Assembly (NCBI GenBank): GCA_031257075.1
Contig: JAIRPM010000117.1
Coordinates: 1-14,749, forward strand
From: Spirochaetaceae bacterium
GTDB lineage: Bacteria > Spirochaetota > Spirochaetia > Treponematales > Breznakiellaceae
Length of the DNA: 14,749 nucleotides
Direction of reading: 5' to 3'
The notes under the pieces: generated by a model
Told to the model about the DNA's origin: nothing
What the model saw: only the letters and a program-made list of their open reading frames with translations
The model's database searches: none
Shown: positions 6,257 through 14,729 of the stretch, piece by piece
Numbering within the stretch: the stretch's first letter is position 1
Layout of the letters: every line of letters starts with the position of its first letter
Made by a program: the position numbers and the translations under genes

Positions 6257-8968
6257 GCCGTTACCTGACTGAACGCCGGTTTGCCCTGAAGCGCTTGCGA
6301 AGCCGGTTGCGCCGATTTTGGCATAACCGCCGCCGCCGCCGCCGCTATAGCCCATACCACAGCCGCCGCCGCCGTTCCTGTAGCCCGCGCCGCCGCCGCC
6401 GCCGCCGCCATCTCCATAGATCCAGTTCTTTCCAGATGCACTCTGTCCACTTCCATACCCGTTACCACCCGCGCCGGGGCCGGCATCAGTTCCGGGTGAG
6501 CCGGGGTTGTTACCTGACCCGCCTTTGCCATGCGCGTATGTATATAATCCGTCTGTTAGCGTCCATGTCGCCGGAGTCCCTGTATCTCCTGTAGCCTGCG
6601 AACCGAACCCGCCGCCGCTGCCGCCCTTAGAGCCTGGGATGTTGTTTTTCTGGCTGCCCTCATAATAGCTCTCGGCACCGCTGCCACCACCGCCGCCGCC
6701 GGCAACAATGAGATATTCGGCTCCCTTAAGCACAGCCGTCATCCCGCCACCCGCGCCTCCAGCACCGCCGGTCGCGGTCTTGCCACTGTAAGTGTACGAA
6801 CCGGCCGTGCCGCCTTTTCCGCCCGTGCCCTGAGCACCTACCCTAAACGTAAGCTCGTCCCCGGCATTGAGCAATAGTTTTTCGCCCTTGCTATAGCCGC
6901 CCAATCCACCCGCGCCTCCAGAGCCGCCAAAGGCCGACCCGCCGCCGCTGTTTCCTTGAGCGCCCCATACCTCTATCGTATATGTGCCGGTCGTCGGCAC
7001 TACCCACTGAGATGCTCCGGGAGAACTTGCCGTTATCGGTTTGTCAGGCCCCCATTTAGCATAGAGGGTTACAGTTCCGCCGGCGCTTTCCACGAGAACC
7101 CCGGCCGCAGCGCTCACCGCATTGGGCGTAAAGTCCTGACCGGAACCGTTGCTCTGGGTGTTCCATGCTATAAGCGCGTTGTCCGCTTTGGTAAACCCTG
7201 TCCCGGCATTCAGCGTCGGACTCGACCCGTACGTTACCGACTGGTCGCTTATGCTCCCCGTCCCCCCGTTGCTGTTGTACTTTATCGTAAACGTGTGCGG
7301 CTTCACCGTAAGGCTGTAGTCCTTGTACTTGCCCATGTCCTCCGTGGAAGTCGCCCGCACCGTTACAACCGTGTTCGCGCTTACCGCTTTCCCCGTTATC
7401 GTGGCCGTCCCCGATGCTTGCCCGCTCGTTATCTCCGCCTTCGGCGCATTCGCGCCCTGTAAGCTCCACGTTACGCCCTTGTTCATAGCATCAGCAGGCG
7501 TTACCACCGCAGTCAGGTCTGTCTTGCTCCCCGCAACCACTTCCCCCTTCCCGGTTATGTCTACCGATAACGCGGTGATGTTCACCGTAACGCTCTTCGA
7601 TACGCTCCCATTCGTCGTGTCCTGCGATGTTACCGTTACCTTTGCGCTCCCGCTCCCCGCCGCCTTGAACTTCCGGTGCCACTGGTCCGCCCCGTTCACT
7701 ATTGTAAGCGCTTCTTTCGGCTCTACCTTCCACGTTACGTTCTTTTCCGTGGCATTGGCCGGTGTCAGCACAGCCGCTATCTCCTCGCTCGTGTTCCCAC
7801 GCGTAAGGTTAAACGACCCGGTTCGCGAAAGCGTGATGTCCGTTACCGGGAACTCCGGCGTGCCGTTCTCCCGCACCGTGAAAACTATCACATTCGATAC
7901 CGCCTCACGCCCACGCACGCTTACCTTCGCCTTAATCTCTGATACCCCTTTGATAAGTCCCGTTACCTCTATAACACTCCCGGTGTCAGACGACAGACTA
8001 ACTACGGTAGTGTTGCTCGACTCCCAGACTATAACAGGCGACCACGCGTCCAGACCCGCCGGCGTTACGCTCGCGTTGAATTGAACCGCCCCGGCAGCGC
8101 TTCCGTCAGATGCCAGTTCCGCGCCGCTCGCGCCGCCCGTTACCGTTACCCCAAGCGGCCCGACAACCGTCAGTAAACAACTGGCCTCGTCATCCTCAAG
8201 ACCCTCGTTCCGTCCCTCGTCCGTCGGGACAAACCGCGCGTTCACCGTAACCTGCCCCTCGCCTACCGGCGAAAAATGCGCCACATAGTCATCGTCTATA
8301 TCGCCCGTTACCGTCCCCTCGTCCCCGCCTATCACGGCATTCGCATTTGGACCGCCGATGGCGTTCCCGAGCCGTATCAGCGCGCTCGGCTCCAGCCCGC
8401 TCGTTACTTCCCAGTTTATCTCTGCTTTCCCCTCGGCCAGCGCCTGCCGGTGCGTCTCGGAAACGTTCAGTTTTAACGCGGGGCCGTCCGCCTTGTCATC
8501 GCTAAATAACAGCAACTCCCCGGCATCAAAAGAAAGCCCTTCTGTTACCGTAACATCGCACGCTAACTCTACTTTTTTGTCCAGTTTGAAGCCTTTTTTC
8601 GCTTTCGTTTCTACCCGTATCTTCGTTACGCCGACCGCCAGCGGCGTTATTACCGCCTTCCGACTGTCAGAACCGACTACCTCAACCTTCGCAATCCCTG
8701 CGGGGTCGGCCATCCAGAGCACGTCAATGTTCTTGAAAGCCTCATCGCCCAGGCTAAACGTCAGTTCCTTCCCGGCCGGCTCGGTAAGATAAAGCAGCGC
8801 TTTTGAGGGTGTTAGCCCCGGAGCGCCTGTCTCTACTAATACGCCGTCCGCCCCCGCCGCGCCGTCAGGGTCGTTCGCGTCTATAACGCCTTTGTTACAA
8901 GCCGCGCCTAGCATCATTACAGCTGCGCCCAGCACCGCCTTTTTCAAAAAATTCTTTAGTCCTTTCAT
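6230..8968 (-). CDS. Surface lipoprotein with Big (Ig-like) domains, InlB-type B-repeat and glycine-rich C-terminal domain
   Basis: The 912-residue protein starts MKGLKNFLKKAVLGAA and has a relaxed spirochaetal lipobox LGAAC with the lipidated Cys at 24. It is followed by several bacterial Ig-like modules up to ~560; the clearest two are at ~375-465 (VTDITLSRTGSFNLTRG, LTPANATEKNVTW) and ~468-557 (VVTPADAMNKGVTWSL). Next is a Listeria-Bacteroides/InlB B-repeat at ~558-640 (FTIKYNSNGGTG to TLYAKW). The last ~260 residues are a glycine-rich domain (YTIEVWGAQGNSGGGSAFG, AGDELTFRVGAQG, many GGGG runs, KVVVTFVK end), resembling the glycine-rich domain of ALK-type receptors. It is probably an adhesin or surface-binding protein. 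The frame is open up to 8998, but I chose ATG 8968 because GGAGG lies 5 nt before it and the promoter -10 falls inside any longer version. Confidence 0.85.
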   Translation of the reverse strand: MKGLKNFLKKAVLGAAVMMLGAACNKGVIDANDPDGAAGADGVLVETGAPGLTPSKALLYLTEPAGKELTFSLGDEAFKNIDVLWMADPAGIAKVEVVGSDSRKAVITPLAVGVTKIRVETKAKKGFKLDKKVELACDVTVTEGLSFDAGELLLFSDDKADGPALKLNVSETHRQALAEGKAEINWEVTSGLEPSALIRLGNAIGGPNANAVIGGDEGTVTGDIDDDYVAHFSPVGEGQVTVNARFVPTDEGRNEGLEDDEASCLLTVVGPLGVTVTGGASGAELASDGSAAGAVQFNASVTPAGLDAWSPVIVWESSNTTVVSLSSDTGSVIEVTGLIKGVSEIKAKVSVRGREAVSNVIVFTVRENGTPEFPVTDITLSRTGSFNLTRGNTSEEIAAVLTPANATEKNVTWKVEPKEALTIVNGADQWHRKFKAAGSGSAKVTVTSQDTTNGSVSKSVTVNITALSVDITGKGEVVAGSKTDLTAVVTPADAMNKGVTWSLQGANAPKAEITSGQASGTATITGKAVSANTVVTVRATSTEDMGKYKDYSLTVKPHTFTIKYNSNGGTGSISDQSVTYGSSPTLNAGTGFTKADNALIAWNTQSNGSGQDFTPNAVSAAAGVLVESAGGTVTLYAKWGPDKPITASSPGASQWVVPTTGTYTIEVWGAQGNSGGGSAFGGSGGAGGLGGYSKGEKLLLNAGDELTFRVGAQGTGGKGGTAGSYTYSGKTATGGAGGAGGGMTAVLKGAEYLIVAGGGGGGSGAESYYEGSQKNNIPGSKGGSGGGFGSQATGDTGTPATWTLTDGLYTYAHGKGGSGNNPGSPGTDAGPGAGGNGYGSGQSASGKNWIYGDGGGGGGGAGYRNGGGGCGMGYSGGGGGGYAKIGATGFASASGQTGVQSGNGKVVVTFVK
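6327..6345. repeat. CCG/GGC triplet tract encoding poly-glycine
   Basis: About six tandem triplets encode a glycine run near residues 876-881 of the lipoprotein. Slippage would change the run length without shifting the frame. Confidence 0.8.
6389..6409. repeat. GCC/GGC triplet tract encoding poly-glycine
   Basis: Seven perfect GCC triplets encode the Gly7 run near residues 854-860 of the lipoprotein. Confidence 0.8.
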
Positions 8969-8973
8969 CGTTT

Positions 8974-8978
8974 CCTCC
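8974..8978 (-). promoter_or_regulatory. Ribosome binding site that sets the lipoprotein start at 8968
   Basis: GGAGG on the minus strand is 5 nt before ATG 8968. The alternative ATG at 8980 has its GGGAGG only 1 nt away, and ATG 8998 has none. Confidence 0.85.
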
Positions 8979-8987
8979 ATGCCTCCC

Positions 8988-9016
8988 ACTATACTCACCT
9001 ATACTCTTTCTGTCAA
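8988..9016 (-). promoter_or_regulatory. Strong sigma-70 promoter of the lipoprotein gene
   Basis: TTGACA (9011-9016, minus) is a perfect -35, followed by a 17-nt spacer and TATAGT (8988-8993), a 5/6 -10. Transcription should start near 8981, leaving a ~13-nt leader that carries the GGAGG. An 8-bp direct repeat GAGTATAG (8989-8996 and 8999-9006) overlaps the -10 region with a 10-bp period. Confidence 0.8.
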
Positions 9017-9038
9017 GAGAAAAGAAAACAGTCTCTCT

Positions 9039-9067
9039 TTGCAAAATATTCACAAATAAAGTAACAT
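9039..9067 (+). promoter_or_regulatory. Putative promoter of cobQ (leaderless arrangement)
   Basis: TTGCAA (9039-9044) and TAACAT (9062-9067) are separated by 17 nt. The -10 ends 8 nt before ATG 9076 and no Shine-Dalgarno is visible. The 77-nt gap leaves no room for a cobalamin riboswitch. Confidence 0.35.
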
Positions 9068-9075
9068 AAGTATTC

Positions 9076-10533
9076 ATGAGTGCTATCATGCTCCAGGGAA
9101 CCGGCTCGGATGTCGGCAAATCGATACTGACGGCCGGGCTTTGCAGACTGTTCACAAACCGCGGCCTGACGGTGCGCCCCTTTAAGCCGCAGAATATGTC
9201 CAACAATGCGGCGGCGACAAGTGCTGGTGAAGTAGGCCGCGCCCAGGCTTTGCAAGCGCAAGCCTGCCGTGTAAAGCCTACGCCCGACATGAATCCTGTG
9301 CTTTTGAAGCCTCAATCCGATACCGGCGCTCAAATCGTAGTTCAGGGAAAAGTATACGGAGCGCTTGACGCGAAAGATTTTACCTGCCGGCGCGCCCCTC
9401 TTTTGGGCTGCGTAATGGAGTCTTTTGAACGGTTAAAAGCCGAAAGCGATATTGTTATTATCGAGGGCGCCGGCAGTCCGGCGGAAATCAACCTAAGGCG
9501 CGGCGATATTGCTAATATGGGCTTTGCCCGCGCCGCGAACGTCCCTGTTATCCTTATAGGCGACATTGACCGCGGCGGTGTTATTGCGTCCATTGTCGGA
9601 ACCAAAGCGGTACTTGACGAGGATGATGCGGCGCTTATCAAAGGTTTTATTATAAACCGGTTTCGCGGCAATATTGACCTGTTTAATGAAGGTTACCGTG
9701 CTATCGAAGAACGCACGGGTTGGCGGGGATTGGGTATAGTGCCCTGGCTGGTTGAAGCGCGGAGCCTTCCCGCGGAAGACGCTATTCCTGCCGATTTATG
9801 CAGGGCAGAAGGCGTGAAAATCGCCGTTCCCCTTATGCCACACATAGCAAATTTTGATGATATCGATGCGCTTGAGGCGGAAGAATCGGTGCGTATCGTC
9901 CGTATAGCCCCCGGTCAGCCATTGCCGGAGGATGCGGCTATGGTTATTTTACCCGGCAGTAAATCAACATTGAGCGACCTTGCGTTTTTTCGAGAGCAGG
10001 GTTGGGCGGCCGGCCTGGCCGCGCATGCCGGGCGTGGCGGTTTTGTGCTGGGTATATGCGGCGGTTACCAGATGCTGGGCAAAACTATTGCCGACCCGCT
10101 CGGTGTAGAAGGCGTGCCGGGTGAGGCGGCCGGTCTGGGGTTGCTTCCCGTGAAAACGGTTTTAGGCGCGGACAAACGCGTTACCGAAGTTGAAGGCGTA
10201 AGTTTGCCTGACAACACGCCTTTTCGCGGGTATGAAATCCATTGCGGGCGCACGGAAGCGGAAAGCGGCGCTATTCCGTTTCTGCGCTTATCTACCGGCG
10301 AATTTGACGGCGTAACAAACCCCAGCGGGCGCGTGGCCGGCTGCTATGTACATCGTTTGTTTGACGACCCTCGCATGAGAGCGCGGTTGTTGTCCGCGAT
10401 TGGCGCAGAATCGGACGGTCTGGACCAAAACAAGCGGGTAGAATCGGCGCTCGATGCGATAGCCGCCGCGCTTGAACAGCGCCTTGATATCGAAGAAATT
10501 TTGAACATTGCCCGTACATTTTCTCTTCCTTAA
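9076..10533 (+). CDS. cobQ: Cobyric acid synthase
   Basis: CobQ amidates side chains b, d, e and g of adenosyl-cobyrinic acid a,c-diamide using glutamine and ATP, late in corrin ring synthesis. The 485 residues have the two standard domains. The N-terminal dethiobiotin-synthetase-like ATPase (1-~235) has QGTGSDVGKS (7-16), FKPQNMSNNA (36-45), EIN and DIDRGGV (163-169). The glutaminase-type domain (~250-440) has ILPGSKSTLSDL (291-302), nucleophile C328 in GICGGYQMLG, FRGYEIHCGRTE (383-394) and H426 in GCYVHRLFD. Length is normal (~490). It is transcribed divergently from the lipoprotein. No other cob/cbi gene is adjacent. A corrinoid pathway fits the CooC-like gene if the organism uses the Wood-Ljungdahl pathway. 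Confidence 0.95.
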   Translation: MSAIMLQGTGSDVGKSILTAGLCRLFTNRGLTVRPFKPQNMSNNAAATSAGEVGRAQALQAQACRVKPTPDMNPVLLKPQSDTGAQIVVQGKVYGALDAKDFTCRRAPLLGCVMESFERLKAESDIVIIEGAGSPAEINLRRGDIANMGFARAANVPVILIGDIDRGGVIASIVGTKAVLDEDDAALIKGFIINRFRGNIDLFNEGYRAIEERTGWRGLGIVPWLVEARSLPAEDAIPADLCRAEGVKIAVPLMPHIANFDDIDALEAEESVRIVRIAPGQPLPEDAAMVILPGSKSTLSDLAFFREQGWAAGLAAHAGRGGFVLGICGGYQMLGKTIADPLGVEGVPGEAAGLGLLPVKTVLGADKRVTEVEGVSLPDNTPFRGYEIHCGRTEAESGAIPFLRLSTGEFDGVTNPSGRVAGCYVHRLFDDPRMRARLLSAIGAESDGLDQNKRVESALDAIAAALEQRLDIEEILNIARTFSLP

Positions 10534-10606
10534 AAAGGCAGCTGCCTCAATGAAACGCGGCGGTCTTGGGCATCTCTGAAAATTCGGTTAGTTTTAGGGT
10601 ATGAAA

Positions 10607-11980
10607 ATGCGTACCGAACATGATTTTTTGGGCGAACGTGAAGTTTCCGGTGATGCGCTCTATGGTATACACACCTTGCGGGCGGCGGAAAATTTCGCGC
10701 TTGATTACCGGCTTGTACATCCTTACCTTGTCCGGGCAATCATACTTGTCAAAAAGGCTGCCGCCCGCACATGGGAACAACTCGGTGTAAAGCCGGAATT
10801 GTCGCAGGCCATAGTTGCTGCCTGCGACGATTTGCTAAGCGGTAATGGCGGAACAATACGGGAGTTTGTTTCCGGCTCAAACCCTTTTATTGTAGATGCC
10901 CTGCAAGGTGGGGCCGGTACGTCCACCAACATGAATGTGAACGAAGTGGTTGCCAATACCGCGCTGCGCCTGTTGGGAAAAGAAGCCGGTGATTACACAG
11001 CTTGCAGCCCGCTCGATGATGTAAACCGCGGGCAATCTACCAACGACGTATATCCGACAGCGCTCCGCATTGCCGCAATAGAACTTTTACGCGAACTATC
11101 CGCCGAATGTGCCGCCCTACAGGAAAGCCTCCAGCAAAAAGAAAATGAATTTGCCGGTATTGCCAAATTGGGGCGTACCGAACTTATGGATGCCGTACCG
11201 GTTACGCTCGGTTCGGAATTCGGCGCATGGGCGCAGGCTGTCGGCCGCGACCGCTGGCGTCTCTACAAAATGGAAGAACGTTTGCGCCAGGTGAACATAG
11301 GCGGTATGGCTGTGGGGCGCGGCATTCCCGCCGGAGATGCCGGCGCGAGTCTCTTTCGCCGGTACCGCCAGCGCGTTATTGAAACCTTGCGCGATATGTG
11401 CGGCATAGGGCTTGCTGCCGCTGAATATCCTATGGACATTACCCAAAACTGTGATGTGTTTGTTGAAGTATCCGGCCTTTTGAAGGCGCTTGCTGTCAAT
11501 GTAAGCAAAATAGCCGGCGACCTGCGCCTTATGAATTCAGGGCCGTGCGGTGGTCTGGGAGAAATCCGGCTTGCGCCGGTACAGGCAGGCAGTTCGATTA
11601 TGCCCGGCAAAATAAATCCGGTCATCCCGGAAATGGCGATTCAAGTTGCCATCAAGGTCGAATCGAATGATTACGCTATAAGTGCCGCTGCGGGGCGCGG
11701 CGACTTTGAACTTAACGCATTTGGCCCGCTGATAGCCGACAGCCTTTTGGGCAGTCTTTCCCTCCTTTGCCGCGCTCTTGTCCTGTTTCGCACCCGCTGC
11801 ATAGACACCCTCACGGCGAATGCTTCTCGCTGCGCCGCCCTCCTTGAAGCATCAACCGCTTTTGCCTTTGGCTATGTTCCGGCGCTTGGTTATGAATGTG
11901 TGAGTTCTCTTATAGCCCGCTTTGGAGAAGACAGCGCGGCGCTGCGGGCGGCGCTGGAACAAGAGGCGGCGCAAAAATGA
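10607..11980 (+). CDS. aspA: Aspartate ammonia-lyase (aspartase)
   Basis: Aspartase reversibly converts L-aspartate to fumarate and ammonia; it is a cytoplasmic homotetramer of the fumarase/aspartase superfamily. Visible blocks are RTEHDFLGEREVSGDALYG near the N-terminus, TSTNMNVNEVVANTALRLLG (~105-124), DDVNRGQSTNDVYPT (~137-151), GRTELMDAVPVTLGSEF (~189-205) and the signature GSSIMPGKINPVIPE (~328-342). 'PVIPE' and the N-terminal block favour aspartase over class II fumarase. At 457 residues it is slightly shorter than the ~470 typical length. Two ATGs are close; 10607 is preferred because AGGG lies 7 nt upstream, while from 10601 it would be only 1 nt away. The last codons overlap a possible small ORF leading into bamA. 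Confidence 0.9.
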   Translation: MRTEHDFLGEREVSGDALYGIHTLRAAENFALDYRLVHPYLVRAIILVKKAAARTWEQLGVKPELSQAIVAACDDLLSGNGGTIREFVSGSNPFIVDALQGGAGTSTNMNVNEVVANTALRLLGKEAGDYTACSPLDDVNRGQSTNDVYPTALRIAAIELLRELSAECAALQESLQQKENEFAGIAKLGRTELMDAVPVTLGSEFGAWAQAVGRDRWRLYKMEERLRQVNIGGMAVGRGIPAGDAGASLFRRYRQRVIETLRDMCGIGLAAAEYPMDITQNCDVFVEVSGLLKALAVNVSKIAGDLRLMNSGPCGGLGEIRLAPVQAGSSIMPGKINPVIPEMAIQVAIKVESNDYAISAAAGRGDFELNAFGPLIADSLLGSLSLLCRALVLFRTRCIDTLTANASRCAALLEASTAFAFGYVPALGYECVSSLIARFGEDSAALRAALEQEAAQK

Positions 11981-12165
11981 AAAACAGCGCTCTGAAAATG
12001 TTGAGAAGCGGCTTCCCGCAAAACCCCTATGTAACCTGTACCATACTCTATTTTTTTATTTATGGGGCGTTTCTAAAGAGTTCAGTTTCTGGAAATACCC
12101 TCAATACTGTTAGCCCGAAATATGGATTTTTGATTTGGGTTTTAAAAATGTTCATGGAGAATTAA
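11977..12165 (+). CDS. Possible 62-residue small membrane protein between aspA and bamA
   Basis: An ATG overlaps the aspA stop (ATGA, 11977-11980). The frame runs to a TAA at 12163-12165 that shares its last base with the bamA ATG (TAATG). The predicted peptide starts MKNSALKMLRSGF and has one hydrophobic stretch (CTILYFFIYGAFL, ~25-37) that could span a membrane. Against it: base use is more AT-rich than in the neighbours, no homologue is recognised, and a chance ORF of this length is possible. If real, it couples aspA to bamA translation; if not, the 184 nt here are an AT-rich spacer. Confidence 0.25.
   Translation: MKNSALKMLRSGFPQNPYVTCTILYFFIYGAFLKSSVSGNTLNTVSPKYGFLIWVLKMFMEN
12156..12160 (+). 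promoter_or_regulatory. Ribosome binding site that sets the bamA start at 12165
   Basis: GGAGA lies 4 nt before ATG 12165. The longer frame from ATG 12135 has no such site and would place ten extra polar residues before the signal peptide. Confidence 0.75.
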
Positions 12166-14729
12166 TGACATCCCTGTCCAATAGAAGAATTGCTAGAGCG
12201 CTTATAGCCGCTTTTTTAGTTATGGGCACTCTTGCGTTCATAGCACCCGTTCATGCCCAAGAAAATGACTGGAACGGAAAAATTATCAAAAATATCACAT
12301 TCACCGGCCTCCGTCACATTCGCCTTGCCGATTTAGAAGGCATCACCGAGCATTATGTTGACAAGCCGTACAGTGACGATTTGTTTTTTGAACTTTTGGG
12401 AAATCTTTACGAACTTGAATACTTTGAAGAAATCCGCCCGTATTATGAGGCCGTTGGTGCCGACCGCTCCGGTGTTATAGTGCGCCTTGCGGTTGTTGAA
12501 CGCCCTGTGCTTACCCGTATTTTGTTTTCGGGCAATGCCGGTTTGCGCCGCAGCGAATTGTTAGACACAATAACGCTCAAACTTAACGATGTACTCAACA
12601 CCCTCAAAATCAGGCTTGATGAACAAGCCATCCTTACAAAGTATCTGGAAAAAGGCTATGTGGACGCAAAAGTGCGTTCTGAAACACAGACCAGCAAAGA
12701 CGGCTCGGTAACGCTTACGTTTATTATCAACGAAGGCGAAAAAGTCATAGTTGATGCTATCCGGTTTGAAGGCAATACGGTTTATTCAGAACGCAAACTG
12801 CGCGGAGTGTTGTCGCTTAAACCCAAAGGAATTTTGCAGGACGGCGCATTTCAAGAAGCAAAACTGATTGCCGATAGGCAGACTTTGATGCAGTATTACC
12901 GCGACCGCGGCTATATCGATGCTGACCTTATTGATGTTGTACGCGATGTTGTCCATGACGCAAAAGGCAGCAGCCGTCTCACGCTGACATTCCGCCTTCG
13001 CGAAGGGCGTATCTATACATTCGGCGGAATTATGCTCAGTGGCAATACCATATTCACGACAGAAGAATTGCTCAAATTGGTAACTTCGAAAAAAAATGTC
13101 GTGGTAAACGCGCGCAAACTGGAAATGGATTTGCAGCGTATTGCCGACCAATATTATAATGACGGGTACATATTCAATACGATAGCGCGGGATGAAAAAA
13201 AAGAAGATGGCGTACTTTCATATAATATCACCATTATCGAACGCAACAGGGCGCATATCGAAAATGTTATTGTACGCGGCAATAAAAAAACGCGGCCGGG
13301 AGTTATCTTGCGCGAAATGCCGCTGGAGCCGGGCGATGTTTTTTCTAAGGTAAAAGTTATGGAAGGGCTGCGAAATTTGTACAATTTGCAGTATTTTTCC
13401 AGCGTTATACCTGAAACGCCGCCCGGAAGTGCCGAAAGCCTTATGGATTTGGTTATTAACGTTGAAGAACAAATGACTACCGAAATTCAAGCGGGTATTA
13501 CCTTTTCCGGCACGACAGACCCCAACGCGCTCCTGCCGTTTTCCATTATGTTCAAATGGACAGACCGAAATTTTTTAGGCTATGGCAATATTTTAGGCGC
13601 GGAAATAAACGCATCGGATACAACACAAAATTTATCGCTTCAGTACACGCACCGCTGGATTTTTGGCCTGCCTTTGAACGGCGGTTTTGATTTAACAGTA
13701 CAGCACCGGCAGCTTTACGCGCTTATGGACAATCAAGCGCCCTTTTTTTACGGTAATGAAGACTACGCATACCCTGATGGTTTTGCTTCGTACAATGATT
13801 ATATAGCCAACAGCAAACTTCCCGCCGATGAGTATTTAATGAAGTACGAACAATACAGTTTTACGCTGGGATTCTCCACCGGATACCGCTGGCTTACATT
13901 TCTAGGCAACCTTGGTTTGGGCGGCAATATACGCGGCGGCTTCAAAATCAACACGTACGATGACGACCTTTACCGGCCTTTTGACCCGGCACTTCGCGAG
14001 CGAAACAATGAACTAACGCCTATAACGTCTATTTCAACAAATCTCTATTTGGATAACCGTGACATTTATTATGATCCTTCCAGAGGCTACTATATAATGA
14101 ACCGTTTCGGGATTTACGGCATTCTGCCCGGCGCTATCGAAGAAGAACACTATATGCGCAACGACCTTAAACTCGAAGGTTTCGTTACATTGTGGAATCT
14201 GCCCATTGGTGACAACTGGGCGTTCAAAGGGGTGTTCGGCCTCCATACAGGGTTGTCATTTTTGTTTGCGCAGCCCGGTTACGGCGCGCCCATAGTAGAA
14301 GATACGAGTAAACTATACATTGACGGCATGTTTACAGGGCGCGGCTGGGTAAATGAACGCAACAACCGCGGCTTTGCGCTCTGGGAAAACTGGGCGGAAT
14401 TGCGTATTCCTATTGTTCCTGGAATGTTAGCGCTGGACGGCTTTTTTGATATAGCGGAAGTAGCCAGCACACCGGGCCGTATTTTTGACTTTGACCCGAT
14501 TGCTTCAGGCGACAATGCCGATGGCAGTTTTGCCGGCCGCTTACGGTTTAGTTTTGGCGGCGGTGTCCGTTTTGCGATACCCCAATTCCCATTCCGCTTT
14601 CTTTTTGCAAAACGTTTCAAAATCAAAAACGGCCAAATTGAATGGCAGCGCGGTGCTCTCGGCTACAACCCCGAAGACCCATTTTCAGGTATTGATTTTG
14701 TGCTTTCATTCGCGCTGTCAACCTATTAG
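12165..14729 (+). CDS. bamA: Outer-membrane assembly factor BamA (POTRA x5 + Omp85 barrel)
   Basis: BamA folds and inserts beta-barrel proteins into the outer membrane. The 854 residues begin with a signal peptide (SNRRIARALIAAFLVMGTL, cleavage after VHA at ~31). Five POTRA domains follow at ~40-113, 115-193, 195-282, 284-361 and 363-436, each beginning with an 'I-x-F-x-G-N/L' strand (ITFTGL, ILFSGN, IRFEGN, IMLSGN, VIVRGN). The C-terminal ~415 residues form the 16-strand barrel, starting EIQAGITFSG with WTDRNFLGYGN; the L6 loop motif, usually (V/I)RG(F/Y), reads GRGW at 725-728. The end (FVLSFALSTY) has a terminal aromatic residue as in outer-membrane barrels. The gene is complete. No skp/ompH or tamB neighbour is visible. 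Confidence 0.93.
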   Translation: MTSLSNRRIARALIAAFLVMGTLAFIAPVHAQENDWNGKIIKNITFTGLRHIRLADLEGITEHYVDKPYSDDLFFELLGNLYELEYFEEIRPYYEAVGADRSGVIVRLAVVERPVLTRILFSGNAGLRRSELLDTITLKLNDVLNTLKIRLDEQAILTKYLEKGYVDAKVRSETQTSKDGSVTLTFIINEGEKVIVDAIRFEGNTVYSERKLRGVLSLKPKGILQDGAFQEAKLIADRQTLMQYYRDRGYIDADLIDVVRDVVHDAKGSSRLTLTFRLREGRIYTFGGIMLSGNTIFTTEELLKLVTSKKNVVVNARKLEMDLQRIADQYYNDGYIFNTIARDEKKEDGVLSYNITIIERNRAHIENVIVRGNKKTRPGVILREMPLEPGDVFSKVKVMEGLRNLYNLQYFSSVIPETPPGSAESLMDLVINVEEQMTTEIQAGITFSGTTDPNALLPFSIMFKWTDRNFLGYGNILGAEINASDTTQNLSLQYTHRWIFGLPLNGGFDLTVQHRQLYALMDNQAPFFYGNEDYAYPDGFASYNDYIANSKLPADEYLMKYEQYSFTLGFSTGYRWLTFLGNLGLGGNIRGGFKINTYDDDLYRPFDPALRERNNELTPITSISTNLYLDNRDIYYDPSRGYYIMNRFGIYGILPGAIEEEHYMRNDLKLEGFVTLWNLPIGDNWAFKGVFGLHTGLSFLFAQPGYGAPIVEDTSKLYIDGMFTGRGWVNERNNRGFALWENWAELRIPIVPGMLALDGFFDIAEVASTPGRIFDFDPIASGDNADGSFAGRLRFSFGGGVRFAIPQFPFRFLFAKRFKIKNGQIEWQRGALGYNPEDPFSGIDFVLSFALSTY

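Noticed and set aside
6295..6594. Arg-rich ORFs opposite the glycine-rich region (and other long antisense frames inside the lipoprotein gene)
   Set aside because: They are shadows created by GGC/GCC-rich codons on the other strand, with no start signals or domain features.
8969..8998. Longer start for the lipoprotein (ATG 8998 or 8980)
   Set aside because: The promoter -10 lies at 8988-8993 and the well-placed GGAGG serves ATG 8968; the signal peptide also begins there.
9001..9075. Cobalamin riboswitch upstream of cobQ
   Set aside because: The intergenic space is too short and shared with the divergent promoter; no B12-box-like sequence was seen.
10537..10546. Palindrome GGCAGCTGCC after cobQ as a terminator
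   Set aside because: It can only form a 3-bp stem around a 4-nt loop and has no following T-run.
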